A DNA stretch of 57,975 nucleotides from an uncultured Eubacteriales bacterium. GTDB lineage: Bacteria > Bacillota > Clostridia > Christensenellales > Aristaeellaceae. This document shows, in pieces, positions 15,306 through 23,898 of the stretch (positions within the stretch are counted from its first letter, which is position 1; each line of letters starts with the position of its first letter). The notes beneath the pieces are model-generated. The model worked only from the letters and a program-made list of their open reading frames with translations, searched no databases and was not told where the DNA came from. The position numbers and the translations under genes are program-made. The stretch is taken from assembly GCA_902790495.1 (NCBI GenBank), contig CADASK010000004.1, positions 1 through 57,975 of the forward strand, given 5' to 3'.

Positions 15306-17771
15306 TCACACCTTTCGGGTCAGCTTCGTGGCTTCGCTGTACTTCCGGATGAACAGCATGTAGATCATGCCGCCCAGCACCGCGGCCGCCGCGATGAGGC
15401 CGATGACATGCACCTGCCCGGTCACCAGTGAGCCGAACTGGTAGATCATCAGGCTGACGGCGTAGGCGAAGCCGCACTGGTAGGCGATGGCGAACCACGT
15501 CCAGCCGGCGTTGTTCATCTCCCGGCGGATTGCGCCGATGGCCGCGAAGCAGGGCGCGCACAGCAGGTTGAACACCAGGAAGGAGTAGGCCGCGATGCCG
15601 CTGAAGGAGGCGGCCAGGTTGGCGTAGGTCTGGGTGCCGCCGTAGAGAATGCCCATGGTGCCCACGATGTTCTCCTTGGCGATGAAGCCCGTGATGGAGG
15701 CCACCGTGGCCTGCCAGGTGCCGAAGCCCAGCGGCGCAAAGATCCAGGCGATCAGGCTGCCGATGCGGGCCAGGATGGACAGATCCAGCTCGTCCTCCTC
15801 CAGCATGCGGAACGCGCCGTCCGCGACGCCGAAGCGGGACAGGAACCACACCAGGATGGTGGAGAGCAGGATGATGGTGCCGGCCTTCTTGATGAAGCTC
15901 CAGCCGCGCTCCCACGTGGAGCGGAGCACGTTGGACAGCGTGGGCCAGTGGTAGGCCGGCAGCTCCATGACGAAGGGCGCGGGATCGCCCGCAAAGCGGC
16001 GGGTCTTCTTCAGCATGATGCCGCTCAGGATGATGGCCGCCATGCCGATGAAATACGCGCTGGTGGCGACCCAGGCGGAGCCGCCGAAGATGGCCCTGGC
16101 GATCATCGAGATGAAGGGCACCTTCGCGCTGCAGGGGATGAAGGTGGTGGTCATGATCGTCATGCGGCGGTCGCGCTCGTTCTCAATCGTGCGCGAGGCC
16201 ATGATGCCGGGCACGCCACAGCCCACACCGATGAGCATCGGGATGAAGGACTTGCCGGACAGGCCAAACTTGCGGAACACGCGGTCCAGCACGAAGGCGA
16301 TGCGCGCCATGTAGCCGCAGGCCTCCAGGAAGGCCAGCAGGAAGAACAGCACCAGCATCTGGAGCACGAAGCCCAGCACCGCGCCGACACCCGCCACGAT
16401 GCCGTCCAGGATCAGGCCCTTGAGCCAGGGCGCGGCGCCGATCTTGTCCAGACCCCGCTCCACCAGCGTCGGGATGCCGGGCACCCAGGTTCCGTAGGCA
16501 GCGGGATCGGGCGCGCCCACATCGGACTTGAAGCCGTCCTCGGTGCTCAGGTAGGCGTCCACCGCGGCCTGCAGGTCCGCCTTGCCCGTGCCGGGGTGCT
16601 CCTCGGTGGCCAGGGTCTCCTCGTCCTGGGTGATGTAGGTCACACTGGCGTCCTCGGGCACGGCGGCCAGCAAAGCGCTGAGGGACGCCTCCGGGTCTTC
16701 CCCGTCGATGGCCACGCCGTACTGCTCCGAGAAGGCCTCGAGGATGGCGTCGGTGTCGCCGTAGCGCTCCGCCGCCGCCTCGTACAGGGCCGTGCCCTGG
16801 CCGAACAGGTGCCAGCCGTCGCCGAAGAGGCCGTCGTTGGCCCAGTCCGTCGCGGGGGTGCCCACGGCCACCATGGCGATCCAGTACACTGCGAACATCA
16901 CCAGCGCGAAGATGGGCAGACCGAAGATGCGGCTGGTGACCACCCGGTCAATCTTGTCGGACACCGTCAGGCTCCCCTGGTTGTGCTTGCGGTAGCAGGA
17001 CTGGATCACGTGGGCGATGTACACGTAGCGCTCATTGGTGATGATGCTCTCCGCGTCGTCGTCCAGCTCCTTCTCCGCCGCGGCGATGTCGGCCTCGATG
17101 TGCCGCAGGGTCTCCGGGGCGATCTGCAGCTGCTCCAGCACCTTGTCGTCCCGCTCAAAGACCTTGATGGCGTACCAGCGCTGCTGCTCCTCCGGCAGGC
17201 CGTGGACGACGGCCTCTTCGATGTGGGCCAGGGCGTGCTCCACCGGGCCGGAGAAGGTGTGCTGCGGCACGGTCTTGCCACCGCCGGCCGCCTGGATGGC
17301 CGCCTCCGCCGCCTCCATGACGCCGGTGCCCTTCAGGGCGGAGATCTCCATCACCCTGCAGCCCAGCTGTCCGGCGAGATCCGCCGTGTTCAGCTTGTCG
17401 CCGTTCTTGCGCACCACGTCCATCATGTTAATAGCGACCACCACGGGAATGCCCAGCTCCACCAGCTGCGTGGTCAGGTAGAGGTTGCGCTCCAGGTTCG
17501 TGCCATCGATGATGTTCAGGATGGCATCGGGCCGCTCGCCGATCAGGTAATTCCGGGCGACCACCTCCTCCAGCGTGTAGGGGGACAGGCTGTAGATGCC
17601 CGGCAGGTCGGTGATGGTGACGCCGGGGTGCTTCTTCAGCTTGCCCTCCTTTTTCTCGACGGTGACGCCGGGCCAGTTGCCCACAAACTGATTGGAGCCC
17701 GTCAGCGCGTTGAAGAGGGTCGTCTTGCCGCTGTTGGGGTTGCCCGCCAGGGCGATGCGTATGTTGGCCAT
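15306..17771 (-). CDS. feoB: Ferrous iron transport protein B
   Basis: 821 residues. The N-terminal G domain starts MANIRIALAGNPNSGKTTLF (P-loop at 10-17), with DLPGIYSLSPY as G3 and NMMDV as G4. A helical GDI region follows, then a polytopic membrane domain with two Gate segments (VGCGVPGIMASRT and CSAKVPFISMI are visible). An acidic insert of roughly 110-120 residues (about 325-445) lies in an extracytoplasmic loop after the first span. FeoB moves Fe2+ inward. The third in-frame ATG is chosen on homology and because GAGGAG precedes it. It is preceded by two feoA genes. Confidence 0.96.
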   Translation of the reverse strand: MANIRIALAGNPNSGKTTLFNALTGSNQFVGNWPGVTVEKKEGKLKKHPGVTITDLPGIYSLSPYTLEEVVARNYLIGERPDAILNIIDGTNLERNLYLTTQLVELGIPVVVAINMMDVVRKNGDKLNTADLAGQLGCRVMEISALKGTGVMEAAEAAIQAAGGGKTVPQHTFSGPVEHALAHIEEAVVHGLPEEQQRWYAIKVFERDDKVLEQLQIAPETLRHIEADIAAAEKELDDDAESIITNERYVYIAHVIQSCYRKHNQGSLTVSDKIDRVVTSRIFGLPIFALVMFAVYWIAMVAVGTPATDWANDGLFGDGWHLFGQGTALYEAAAERYGDTDAILEAFSEQYGVAIDGEDPEASLSALLAAVPEDASVTYITQDEETLATEEHPGTGKADLQAAVDAYLSTEDGFKSDVGAPDPAAYGTWVPGIPTLVERGLDKIGAAPWLKGLILDGIVAGVGAVLGFVLQMLVLFFLLAFLEACGYMARIAFVLDRVFRKFGLSGKSFIPMLIGVGCGVPGIMASRTIENERDRRMTIMTTTFIPCSAKVPFISMIARAIFGGSAWVATSAYFIGMAAIILSGIMLKKTRRFAGDPAPFVMELPAYHWPTLSNVLRSTWERGWSFIKKAGTIILLSTILVWFLSRFGVADGAFRMLEEDELDLSILARIGSLIAWIFAPLGFGTWQATVASITGFIAKENIVGTMGILYGGTQTYANLAASFSGIAAYSFLVFNLLCAPCFAAIGAIRREMNNAGWTWFAIAYQCGFAYAVSLMIYQFGSLVTGQVHVIGLIAAAAVLGGMIYMLFIRKYSEATKLTRKV

Positions 17772-17840
17772 GTCTTCCATCTCCTCATCATCTTTCACAG
17801 TCCGCAGGATTAGATGTGGCTAACCTGCGTGCGCAAAAAA

Positions 17841-18062
17841 TCATTCCACCTCAATGTTCTCCGCGTCCGCCTTTCGGAGCGACAGCTCATAGCCGCGGAC
17901 GTTGATTTCGATGGGATCGCCCAGCGGCGCGACCTTGCGCACGTAGATCTCCACGCCCTTGGTGATGCCCATGTCCATGATCCTGCGCTTGACCGCGCCC
18001 TCGCCGTGAATCTTCACGACCTTCGCCGTGCCGCCCACCGGCACTTCCTTGAGATTGTACAT
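17841..18062 (-). CDS. feoA: FeoA family protein (second)
   Basis: 73 residues, a single SH3-like FeoA domain with the core AVKRRIMDMGITKGVEIYVR and GDPIEINVRGYELSLRKADA. FeoA is a cytosolic partner of FeoB required for efficient Fe2+ uptake. It lies between the other FeoA gene and feoB; AGGAGGCAGGAGC precedes the ATG. Confidence 0.93.
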   Translation of the reverse strand: MYNLKEVPVGGTAKVVKIHGEGAVKRRIMDMGITKGVEIYVRKVAPLGDPIEINVRGYELSLRKADAENIEVE

Positions 18063-18076
18063 GCTCCTGCCTCCTG

Positions 18077-18289
18077 TCAGATCATGATCCTGCGCGCCAT
18101 GGCTTCGTCGAGGCCGACGCGGGTTTCCTTCACCTTTACGATCAGATTCCCGTTCAGGGAAGAGATCACCGTCACCGTGCCGCCCATCACAAAGCCCAGG
18201 TTTTCCAGATGCTTCTTGACCTCCGGACTGCCTCCGATCCTGCGGATCACGGCTTCCTCACCGGGATTTGCATAGCTCAAGGGGATCAT
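18077..18289 (-). CDS. feoA: FeoA family protein (first)
   Basis: 70 residues. The body HLENLGFVMGGTVTVISSLN and GNLIVKVKETRVGLDEAMARR is the FeoA SH3-like domain, and shares little sequence with the neighbouring FeoA. GGGAGGCGGAAGG precedes the ATG at 18289; earlier codons are not supported because they read into the promoter. First gene of the feo operon. Confidence 0.9.
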   Translation of the reverse strand: MIPLSYANPGEEAVIRRIGGSPEVKKHLENLGFVMGGTVTVISSLNGNLIVKVKETRVGLDEAMARRIMI

Positions 18290-18355
18290 CCTTCCGCCTC
18301 CCTCCCGACCGATCCTGGATCGCCGAGTGAGTTTGCCTCGGCTAATTCCTGTGCT

Positions 18356-18384
18356 ATTATAGTTAATCTCACCTAACTTGTCAA
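18356..18384 (-). promoter_or_regulatory. Consensus promoter of the feo operon
   Basis: Perfect TTGACA, 17 bases, TATAAT on the minus strand, about 65 bases before the first feoA. Confidence 0.88.
18362..18377 (-). promoter_or_regulatory. DtxR/IdeR-like operator in the feo promoter
   Basis: GTTAGGTGAGATTAAC fills the spacer between -35 and -10. It resembles the DtxR/IdeR box (TTAGGTTAGSCTAACCTAA) and is an imperfect palindrome. A repressor loaded with iron would block the polymerase here. The protein encoded at 41745 is a candidate. Confidence 0.55.
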
Positions 18385-18545
18385 GGGCATTTGTGAAAAA
18401 AACGCCATGCCTGATCGACAACTGCTTTCCTCCGCTGCGGAAGACCGGCGCATCAGCCGTGCATTCTCCCCCGCTGAGCAGGAATGCCCCAGCCGCGTCG
18501 AATAGGATGAGATCATGACAGAGCGGAACGCAAGAGGAGGCTCAC

Positions 18546-18647
18546 ATGCTCGATTGGAAGGATCCCGGCGCCAGGCGGGGCGTCATCCTGGCAGTGGTCT
18601 TCGCCGCGGTGATGATTCCGCTGAGGACTATTACGCCGAGGCGGTGA
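18546..18647 (+). other. Tiny open frame, likely gene remnant
   Basis: 33 codons (MLDWKDPGARRGVILAVVFA, one membrane helix) with GAGGAGG before the ATG. Just after the helix a shift of frame gives EDYYAEAVK and a stop, which looks like the natural C-terminus of another protein. Probably a scrap of a deleted gene. The remaining 18290-18754 holds only the feo promoter and a terminator. Confidence 0.35.
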
Positions 18648-18712
18648 AGTGAGGGAGCAGAGAACCGCCCCTCGCTGCATACAAAACCTACCGATTGCGG
18701 TCTTTGGGCCGC

Positions 18713-18754
18713 AAAAAGACGCCCGCGGGGCGGTGAACCTCGCAGGCGTTTTTC
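18713..18754. terminator. Terminator after the secreted-protein gene
   Basis: ACGCCTGCGAGG pairs with CCCCGCGGGCGT (minus strand), followed by CTTTTT. A second small hairpin (TTGCGG/CCGCAA) lies beside it. Confidence 0.75.
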
Positions 18755-19810
18755 TTATTCTTCCATGCTCAGGGGAATGGCTTCCTCCATGCGCGGCTGC
18801 TGGTTCCCGTAAACCGGCACCAGGGTCAAGCCGTGCCAGTCCTGCACGGCGTCAAACAGGACGTCATAGACAAGCTGGTTTTCTCCGCTCACGCCACCGC
18901 CCTGCAGTCCGCTCTCCGCTAACACTTCCCCGTTGACGCAGAGCGCCCAGTCGTCGATCATGTCGATGTGCTCCGGGTTTTCCCAGGTATTCCAGACCTG
19001 AACCCACGCCTCCGGGCAGGTGACCGTGATCTTTCCGCGCAGGTCGATCTGCCCAGCTGTCAGCTCCGCCACAGCGGTATAATCCTTGCCGGCTCCGCTG
19101 CCCTTCAATCGAGTCAGCTCCGTGTTCTGTGTCAGGGTGAACGCAAAGGGAGTGGTTTCCCCCTTCTCCGTCCACTGCCGGTAGGTGGTTCCGTCCTGAA
19201 ACATGATGAAGTGGTGGCGGTAAAGCCTTACCTGGAAGGTCAGCGTCTCCTGCAGGCAGTCCTCGGGGATTTCGCATTCCTTCCATCCGATGACGCTGCC
19301 ATCCTCTTGGACGAGATTGTCCCCGCCGATGATATCCAGGTAGGTGCCGTCCGCCAGCGTCAGGCCGTCATGCAGCCCCTTGTCTGTGCAGTCGATCCAT
19401 CGCTGGCCTTGACCGTCCAGCTGCTGGATGGCCTGACGGCGCTCAGGCTCATCGCTGATCATCGATTGGGCGGCGATCATGTTTTCTTCCACCCAATCCC
19501 AGGCGATCTCACCCTCCGGTGCGCCTTCATGGAGGACGGTTGACGTCCTGTCCCCGCTCATCCGGTACGAAAGAAACACACGGTTTCCCTCATAGTAGGC
19601 CTGCTCGATGCGGAGGGTGACGCCGTCCTCCGTCGTCCATTCACGGTCGATGGCATCCGCGACCTTCTCCACCTCCGACAGCCTGCTGTCCCCGCGCGGA
19701 TCCTGAGCCAGCTCGCCGAACAGCCCCAGCCCCGCCGCCAGCACGGCTGTCATCGAAATCACAAGGAGCGCTATCACGAGAATAGCGGACGCAGAAATCT
19801 TTTTCACCAT
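18755..19810 (-). CDS. Secreted or membrane-anchored protein of unknown function
   Basis: 351 residues. An N-terminal hydrophobic segment (SASAILVIALLVISMTAVLA) is a signal peptide or anchor. The rest is predicted beta-rich: DGVTLRIEQAYYEGNRVFLS near residue 65 and paired segments to the end. This resembles the extracellular part of DUF4179-type (anti-sigma-like) proteins common in Clostridia, but the cytoplasmic anti-sigma part is lacking and no sigma-factor gene is adjacent. GAAAGGAG precedes the ATG. Function not assigned. Confidence 0.6.
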   Translation of the reverse strand: MVKKISASAILVIALLVISMTAVLAAGLGLFGELAQDPRGDSRLSEVEKVADAIDREWTTEDGVTLRIEQAYYEGNRVFLSYRMSGDRTSTVLHEGAPEGEIAWDWVEENMIAAQSMISDEPERRQAIQQLDGQGQRWIDCTDKGLHDGLTLADGTYLDIIGGDNLVQEDGSVIGWKECEIPEDCLQETLTFQVRLYRHHFIMFQDGTTYRQWTEKGETTPFAFTLTQNTELTRLKGSGAGKDYTAVAELTAGQIDLRGKITVTCPEAWVQVWNTWENPEHIDMIDDWALCVNGEVLAESGLQGGGVSGENQLVYDVLFDAVQDWHGLTLVPVYGNQQPRMEEAIPLSMEE

Positions 19811-19913
19811 GGGTTCTTCTCCTTTCAGATTTGACGCCTGATTCTATCTCGCCGTTGTTCATCTCCTCCATCCTATAAACGATCGAGAGGACCAAAAGCT
19901 TCAATGCTGACAG

Positions 19914-19946
19914 AAAAAAAGACCATCACCCAGAAAGATGATGGCC
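19914..19946 (-). terminator. Terminator of the kinase-glycohydrolase operon
   Basis: GGCCATCATC pairs with GATGGTC across a short loop, then seven T on the minus strand, about 35 bases after the DUF4387 stop. Confidence 0.8.
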
Positions 19947-19980
19947 GCAAACAATACAGAATCACTCGAATCCAGCCGTC

Positions 19981-20289
19981 TCAGGGAATCTCGATATCCA
20001 TCAGCGGCGCGTGCTGCTGGGCGCCGTAGACATCCCGGTCGCCCACCGTGCCGGAGGCGGTGTCCCGCAGGTAGGTGATCTTCACGCCCAGGCCCGGGTC
20101 ATACCAGGCGTAGTCCGTGATTCGCTCCACGGGAATCTGATACCGCGCCGCGACAGCCTCCCGGGTCAGCATCCCGCTGGCCTTCACGCGCTCGTAGGCT
20201 TCGCGGTTGTCGAAGAGCACATCCAGGGTCACCTGGAAGGGCCCGCTGTTCTTTGAGCGCAGCACATGTGCCAGATTATACAGCCGCAT
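19981..20289 (-). CDS. DUF4387 protein (AtuA partner)
   Basis: 102 residues: MRLYNLAHVLRSKNSGPF at the start and YDPGLGVKITYLRD near the end, the DUF4387 pattern. This small domain is commonly encoded right after an AtuA-like protein or fused to it. Its biochemical role is not established. The ATG at 20289 has GGAGG eight bases before it; the gene overlaps the AtuA-like gene by 14 bases. Last gene of the LacI-controlled minus-strand operon. Confidence 0.85.
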   Translation of the reverse strand: MRLYNLAHVLRSKNSGPFQVTLDVLFDNREAYERVKASGMLTREAVAARYQIPVERITDYAWYDPGLGVKITYLRDTASGTVGDRDVYGAQQHAPLMDIEIP

Positions 20290-21646
20290 CCGTCTCACCT
20301 CCGAACCACTCCACAGGGAAATAGGCGCAGGGATCGTCCACGTACATCAGGTGATACACCGAGAAGGCATACACCGCGCCGAAGGAAATGTCGCTCGGCG
20401 CGAAGGGGAAGGCGAGGTTGCCCGCCGTCGATTTCCGCCCCGGATAGCCATAGTGCAGGTAGGCGGATCGCACCGTCGCACAGATCGCGTCGGCCTTCTC
20501 CTGGGTGTCGGCGATCACCTCGAACATCAGGCCGATCTCATGGGGCAGCGTCCGGTCAGGCTCCAGCTCTCCCATCACGCCGTCGAGGCCGTAGTGCACG
20601 AAGCGGATCTGGTAGCTCTCCCGCGGGATGTCGCTGTAATAGCTCTCCACCGAGCGCACCACCTCCGCCTCCACCTCGTCCAGCTGGCTGATGAGCAGCG
20701 GATCGCGGATGCCGGCCAGCACAAAGGTGCGGTAGGCCACGCGCCGCGCGCCCTCCAGCTTGATGGCGTAGGGCGGAAAGCTGACGCGGCTGCCCGTGAC
20801 GCGCACTCTGCCGTCGCTCACCTGGGTGAAGGCGCACTGGGAGAGATCCAGCACGATGCCGGGCCCCTTGAGGATGTACGGGTGATCCTTCTCGTAGAAG
20901 GTGTGGGCCGCCACCGACGTGGGCGTGCACTTGCGGCGCGGGTCGGCCGCCCAGACCTCAAAGCCCGTGTCGTCCAGGAGGCCCAGCATCACGTCCTTGG
21001 CCGTGCCCGGCTCCGCGCACAGGGTGCCGCACTCGAGAATCTTGCCCAGGTGGTAGCAGAGGGCCGGATCATGGCCGCGCAGAATGCCCACCGCCGCGAA
21101 GGGCGCGGGGTCGTAGGCGCGGCCGCAGAGCACGATGTCCGGCTGCTCCCTCAGGGCCTTCAGGATCGGCTCAACGCCCATCTGCGCCACCACACCGTTG
21201 GTCTCCGCCAGCGTCTCCGGGGTGATGGCGGGCACGTTTTCGCTCATGGGCTCGATCTTGCCCTGAGCCTGGGCGGCGAGGATCGCTTCCTTGGGAATGT
21301 CCGCCCAGATCACCGCGATGCGCGGGTTCCAGCCCATCTTCCCCGCGATCTCCTGCACAATCTCCAGCGTCCACTGGGTGTGCTTGCGCGCGCCGGAGCC
21401 GCCCGAGGAGCCGACCAGCAGCGGGATCTTCCGCTCCTTTGCGCCGCGCATCAGCAGCGCGAGATCCTTCTTCGCCGCCATGCGGCTGACGATGGCCACG
21501 CCCGCGCCGAGCTTGTGCGGCCCCGCGTCCGTGCTGCCCGCGTCCACCACGATGGCGTCAGGTTTTTCCCGCAGGGCTGCCTCCAGGGACGCGGCGGGAA
21601 AGCCGTAGCCCAGGATGCCGCACGGGGAGAGTATCAGTGTACGCAT
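20276..21646 (-). CDS. AtuA-like protein (DUF1446)
   Basis: 456 residues. The start ILSPCGILGYGFPAASL and the stretches VDAGSTDAGPHKLG and LVGSSGGSGARKHT are hallmarks of the acyclic terpene utilisation AtuA family (DUF1446), for which no reaction is firmly known. Here it stands with glycohydrolases, a sugar kinase and an ABC transporter, so a terpene role is unlikely and a carbohydrate or lactone/acid substrate more plausible (inference). GGGAGG precedes the ATG at 21646. It overlaps DUF4387, its usual partner. Confidence 0.87.
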   Translation of the reverse strand: MRTLILSPCGILGYGFPAASLEAALREKPDAIVVDAGSTDAGPHKLGAGVAIVSRMAAKKDLALLMRGAKERKIPLLVGSSGGSGARKHTQWTLEIVQEIAGKMGWNPRIAVIWADIPKEAILAAQAQGKIEPMSENVPAITPETLAETNGVVAQMGVEPILKALREQPDIVLCGRAYDPAPFAAVGILRGHDPALCYHLGKILECGTLCAEPGTAKDVMLGLLDDTGFEVWAADPRRKCTPTSVAAHTFYEKDHPYILKGPGIVLDLSQCAFTQVSDGRVRVTGSRVSFPPYAIKLEGARRVAYRTFVLAGIRDPLLISQLDEVEAEVVRSVESYYSDIPRESYQIRFVHYGLDGVMGELEPDRTLPHEIGLMFEVIADTQEKADAICATVRSAYLHYGYPGRKSTAGNLAFPFAPSDISFGAVYAFSVYHLMYVDDPCAYFPVEWFGGETDAAV

Positions 21647-21671
21647 AAGCAAGCCTCCCTGTTCCTTCGCC

Positions 21672-22658
21672 TCAGCGGATCAGCGCGGCCAGCTGTCTGC
21701 CGGTCTCCATCAGGTCCAGGCCCTTGGTGAACTGCAGGCAGGTGCCGCTGGGATAGCGGGTCTTCTCGATCCACCGCTGAGGGATCGCGCCCGCGCCGTA
21801 CTTGGCGCCGAGAATCGCGCCCGCCACCGCGCCGATGGTATCCGCGTCGCGCCCGAAGTTGCCCGCCAGGATCACGCCCCTGCGGAAGTCGCTGTGCTCC
21901 ATCTTGAGGCAGGCGAAGGCGGAGGGGATCGCCTCGGCCGTGGTGGCCCAGGCGCTGGAGAGCAGGGCGTCGTGCAGGGGCATCCAGGCGTCCAGCACGC
22001 TGCCGTTGGCCTTCTCCACGATGTCGAAGGCCATGTTCATCGCGGCCCACAGCCAGCTGTCGTGGGGAATCACCGCCATCGCCGCGTCGATGATCTCGTC
22101 CATCGTCGCGTCGGTCATGGCCACGGACACAGCGGCCGCCACGGCCTGTGCGCCCCAGATGCCGTCGCGGTAATGGCTGATGGAGGCGTCGATTTCCGCC
22201 ATCGCGGCAGCCGCCGCGGGATCGCCTGCGCAGATGACGCCCACCGGGGAGATGCGCATGGCCGAGCCGTCGCTCATGTGGAAGGTGGAGTACATGCCGC
22301 TCTGCGGCGGACGCAGGCCCCTGCGCAGGTTCATCGCCGCGGAGGTCTCGCTGGCCCCGCCGCGCTTGAATTCATCCTGCACAGCCACGTCCCGCAGCCA
22401 GGCCTCCACCACATGATCCGTGGTCAGCTTGCCGCCGCAATCGATCAGGGTGCGCGCCGTGAGCAGGGCGAACTCCGTGTCGTCCGTCGACCAGGATGCG
22501 CCCTGGTTGAAATCCGTCGTGATGCCATAGTTGACGCGGTTGTCCTGCTTGCGGGCGGCATCGCCGAAGCTGTCGCCGATGGCCAGGCCGCAGATGCAGC
22601 CGATGGCCTTGTCCTCGGCCAGGGCGCGGTTGTTGATCAGATCCTGACGAGTCAGCAT
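21672..22658 (-). CDS. ADP-ribosylglycohydrolase family protein (B)
   Basis: 328 residues. Metal motifs are intact: STDDT (57-61) and GRDADTIGA (269-277, Asp271 and Asp273). It begins with about 18 extra residues before the family's CICGLAIGDSFGDA. The fold hydrolyses glycosidic bonds to ribose-type sugars; the true substrate is unknown. GGAAAGGAAGG lies upstream. It is the third of three glycohydrolase genes in a row, and the three are quite different in sequence, so they probably act on different bonds of a pathway and are not recent duplicates. Confidence 0.92.
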   Translation of the reverse strand: MLTRQDLINNRALAEDKAIGCICGLAIGDSFGDAARKQDNRVNYGITTDFNQGASWSTDDTEFALLTARTLIDCGGKLTTDHVVEAWLRDVAVQDEFKRGGASETSAAMNLRRGLRPPQSGMYSTFHMSDGSAMRISPVGVICAGDPAAAAAMAEIDASISHYRDGIWGAQAVAAAVSVAMTDATMDEIIDAAMAVIPHDSWLWAAMNMAFDIVEKANGSVLDAWMPLHDALLSSAWATTAEAIPSAFACLKMEHSDFRRGVILAGNFGRDADTIGAVAGAILGAKYGAGAIPQRWIEKTRYPSGTCLQFTKGLDLMETGRQLAALIR

Positions 22659-22719
22659 AGGGTGTACCTTCCTTTCCGAAATCCGGTCTCATGTCCTTTG
22701 GGCTAAACAGTTTTGCTTA

Positions 22720-23886
22720 TCAGGCTTCAAAGCCCTTGAGAACCCCAAGCTCCCGCTGCATGCGTTCCGCATCCTGGGCCTGGATGCGGCGCACGCTCTG
22801 CAGAAAGCGCTCCGCCTCGACCTCCAGGCTCAGGCGGCTGCGGCTGTCCACAGCCTGGACCTCCCCGGGATCGAAGATACCCGCACCGTGGAGCGCGCCG
22901 GCGATGACCGAGGTCATCACACCGATGGAGTCCGCGTCGCGCCCGCTGTTCACCGCGCGGATGACGGCCTGAGCCGGGTCATCCTCCCAGATGAGCAGAT
23001 AGGCCAGGGCGATGGGCAGCTCTTCAATGGAGAAGAATCGGCTGGGCGTAAAGTTGAGCACAGGCTTGCCGATCTGGCTCTCCGGCCTGCGGGTATCATC
23101 GCCGATGGGGGAATAGGGCAGGATGGCCGCGTGCAGCTGCCGGATCACCTCCGCGTGGTTGTCGCGGAGGCCGCGCAGACCGCGGGCCTTCTCCGCCAGC
23201 GCCGCAACGGCTTCACGGGTTCCCTCCTTGGCCACCGAGAGGGCAGCCGAGAGGACGGTCTCCATCGTAGCGTCCGGCAGGAAGGCCGCCGCGACGCAGG
23301 CCGCCAGCACGCCCGCGGCCTCCAGGCCATAGCTCTGCTGATGGGCCATCGCGAAGGTAATCGCCTCGTCGTAGGCCGCCCCGGGCCTGCCCGCATTGAC
23401 GACGCCCACCGGGGCGATGTACATGGCCGCACCGCAGTTCACCGCGTTACCCAGGCCGCCCTGCCTGGGATCACAGTGGGCCAGCAGCAGGCGGTTGAAG
23501 ATATGCTTCTCGGCGTAGAAGAGGCGTTCCGCAATCATGCCGATGCGGTCAAACTCAGGGATATAGCGCTCGCGGTAAGCGATCTCCCGTATCATGCCAT
23601 CCGCCATATCCCAGGCGTCCAGATGCCGGCCCACCTCATTGTAGACGTGCATCAGCGCCAGGGTCATCAGGGTATCGTCCGTGATCACGCCGTAGCCCCG
23701 CACCCGGCCCAGGCGGCGGAATGCCGGCTCGTCCTCTTTGTACCACGGCACGAGGACGGTTTCCACCTCCGCGCCGTAGTGATCCAGAATCTCCTGATGC
23801 GACAAATGCTCCACCGGCGCGCCGAGGGCGTCGCCGTAGGCCGTCCCGTAGACCACCCCGCGCACACGTTCCGCAAAGTCAGGCAT
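22720..23886 (-). CDS. ADP-ribosylglycohydrolase family protein (C)
   Basis: 388 residues starting MPDFAERVRGVVYGTAYGDA. Metal motifs TDDT at 69-72 and GRDADSIGV at 315-323 (Asp317, Asp319) are present. A C-terminal extension of about 45 charged residues follows the catalytic domain. The start is 12 bases after the stop of glycohydrolase D, with GGAGGATGCGCC before it, so the genes are coupled. Confidence 0.92.
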   Translation of the reverse strand: MPDFAERVRGVVYGTAYGDALGAPVEHLSHQEILDHYGAEVETVLVPWYKEDEPAFRRLGRVRGYGVITDDTLMTLALMHVYNEVGRHLDAWDMADGMIREIAYRERYIPEFDRIGMIAERLFYAEKHIFNRLLLAHCDPRQGGLGNAVNCGAAMYIAPVGVVNAGRPGAAYDEAITFAMAHQQSYGLEAAGVLAACVAAAFLPDATMETVLSAALSVAKEGTREAVAALAEKARGLRGLRDNHAEVIRQLHAAILPYSPIGDDTRRPESQIGKPVLNFTPSRFFSIEELPIALAYLLIWEDDPAQAVIRAVNSGRDADSIGVMTSVIAGALHGAGIFDPGEVQAVDSRSRLSLEVEAERFLQSVRRIQAQDAERMQRELGVLKGFEA

Positions 23887-23898
23887 GGCGCATCCTCC

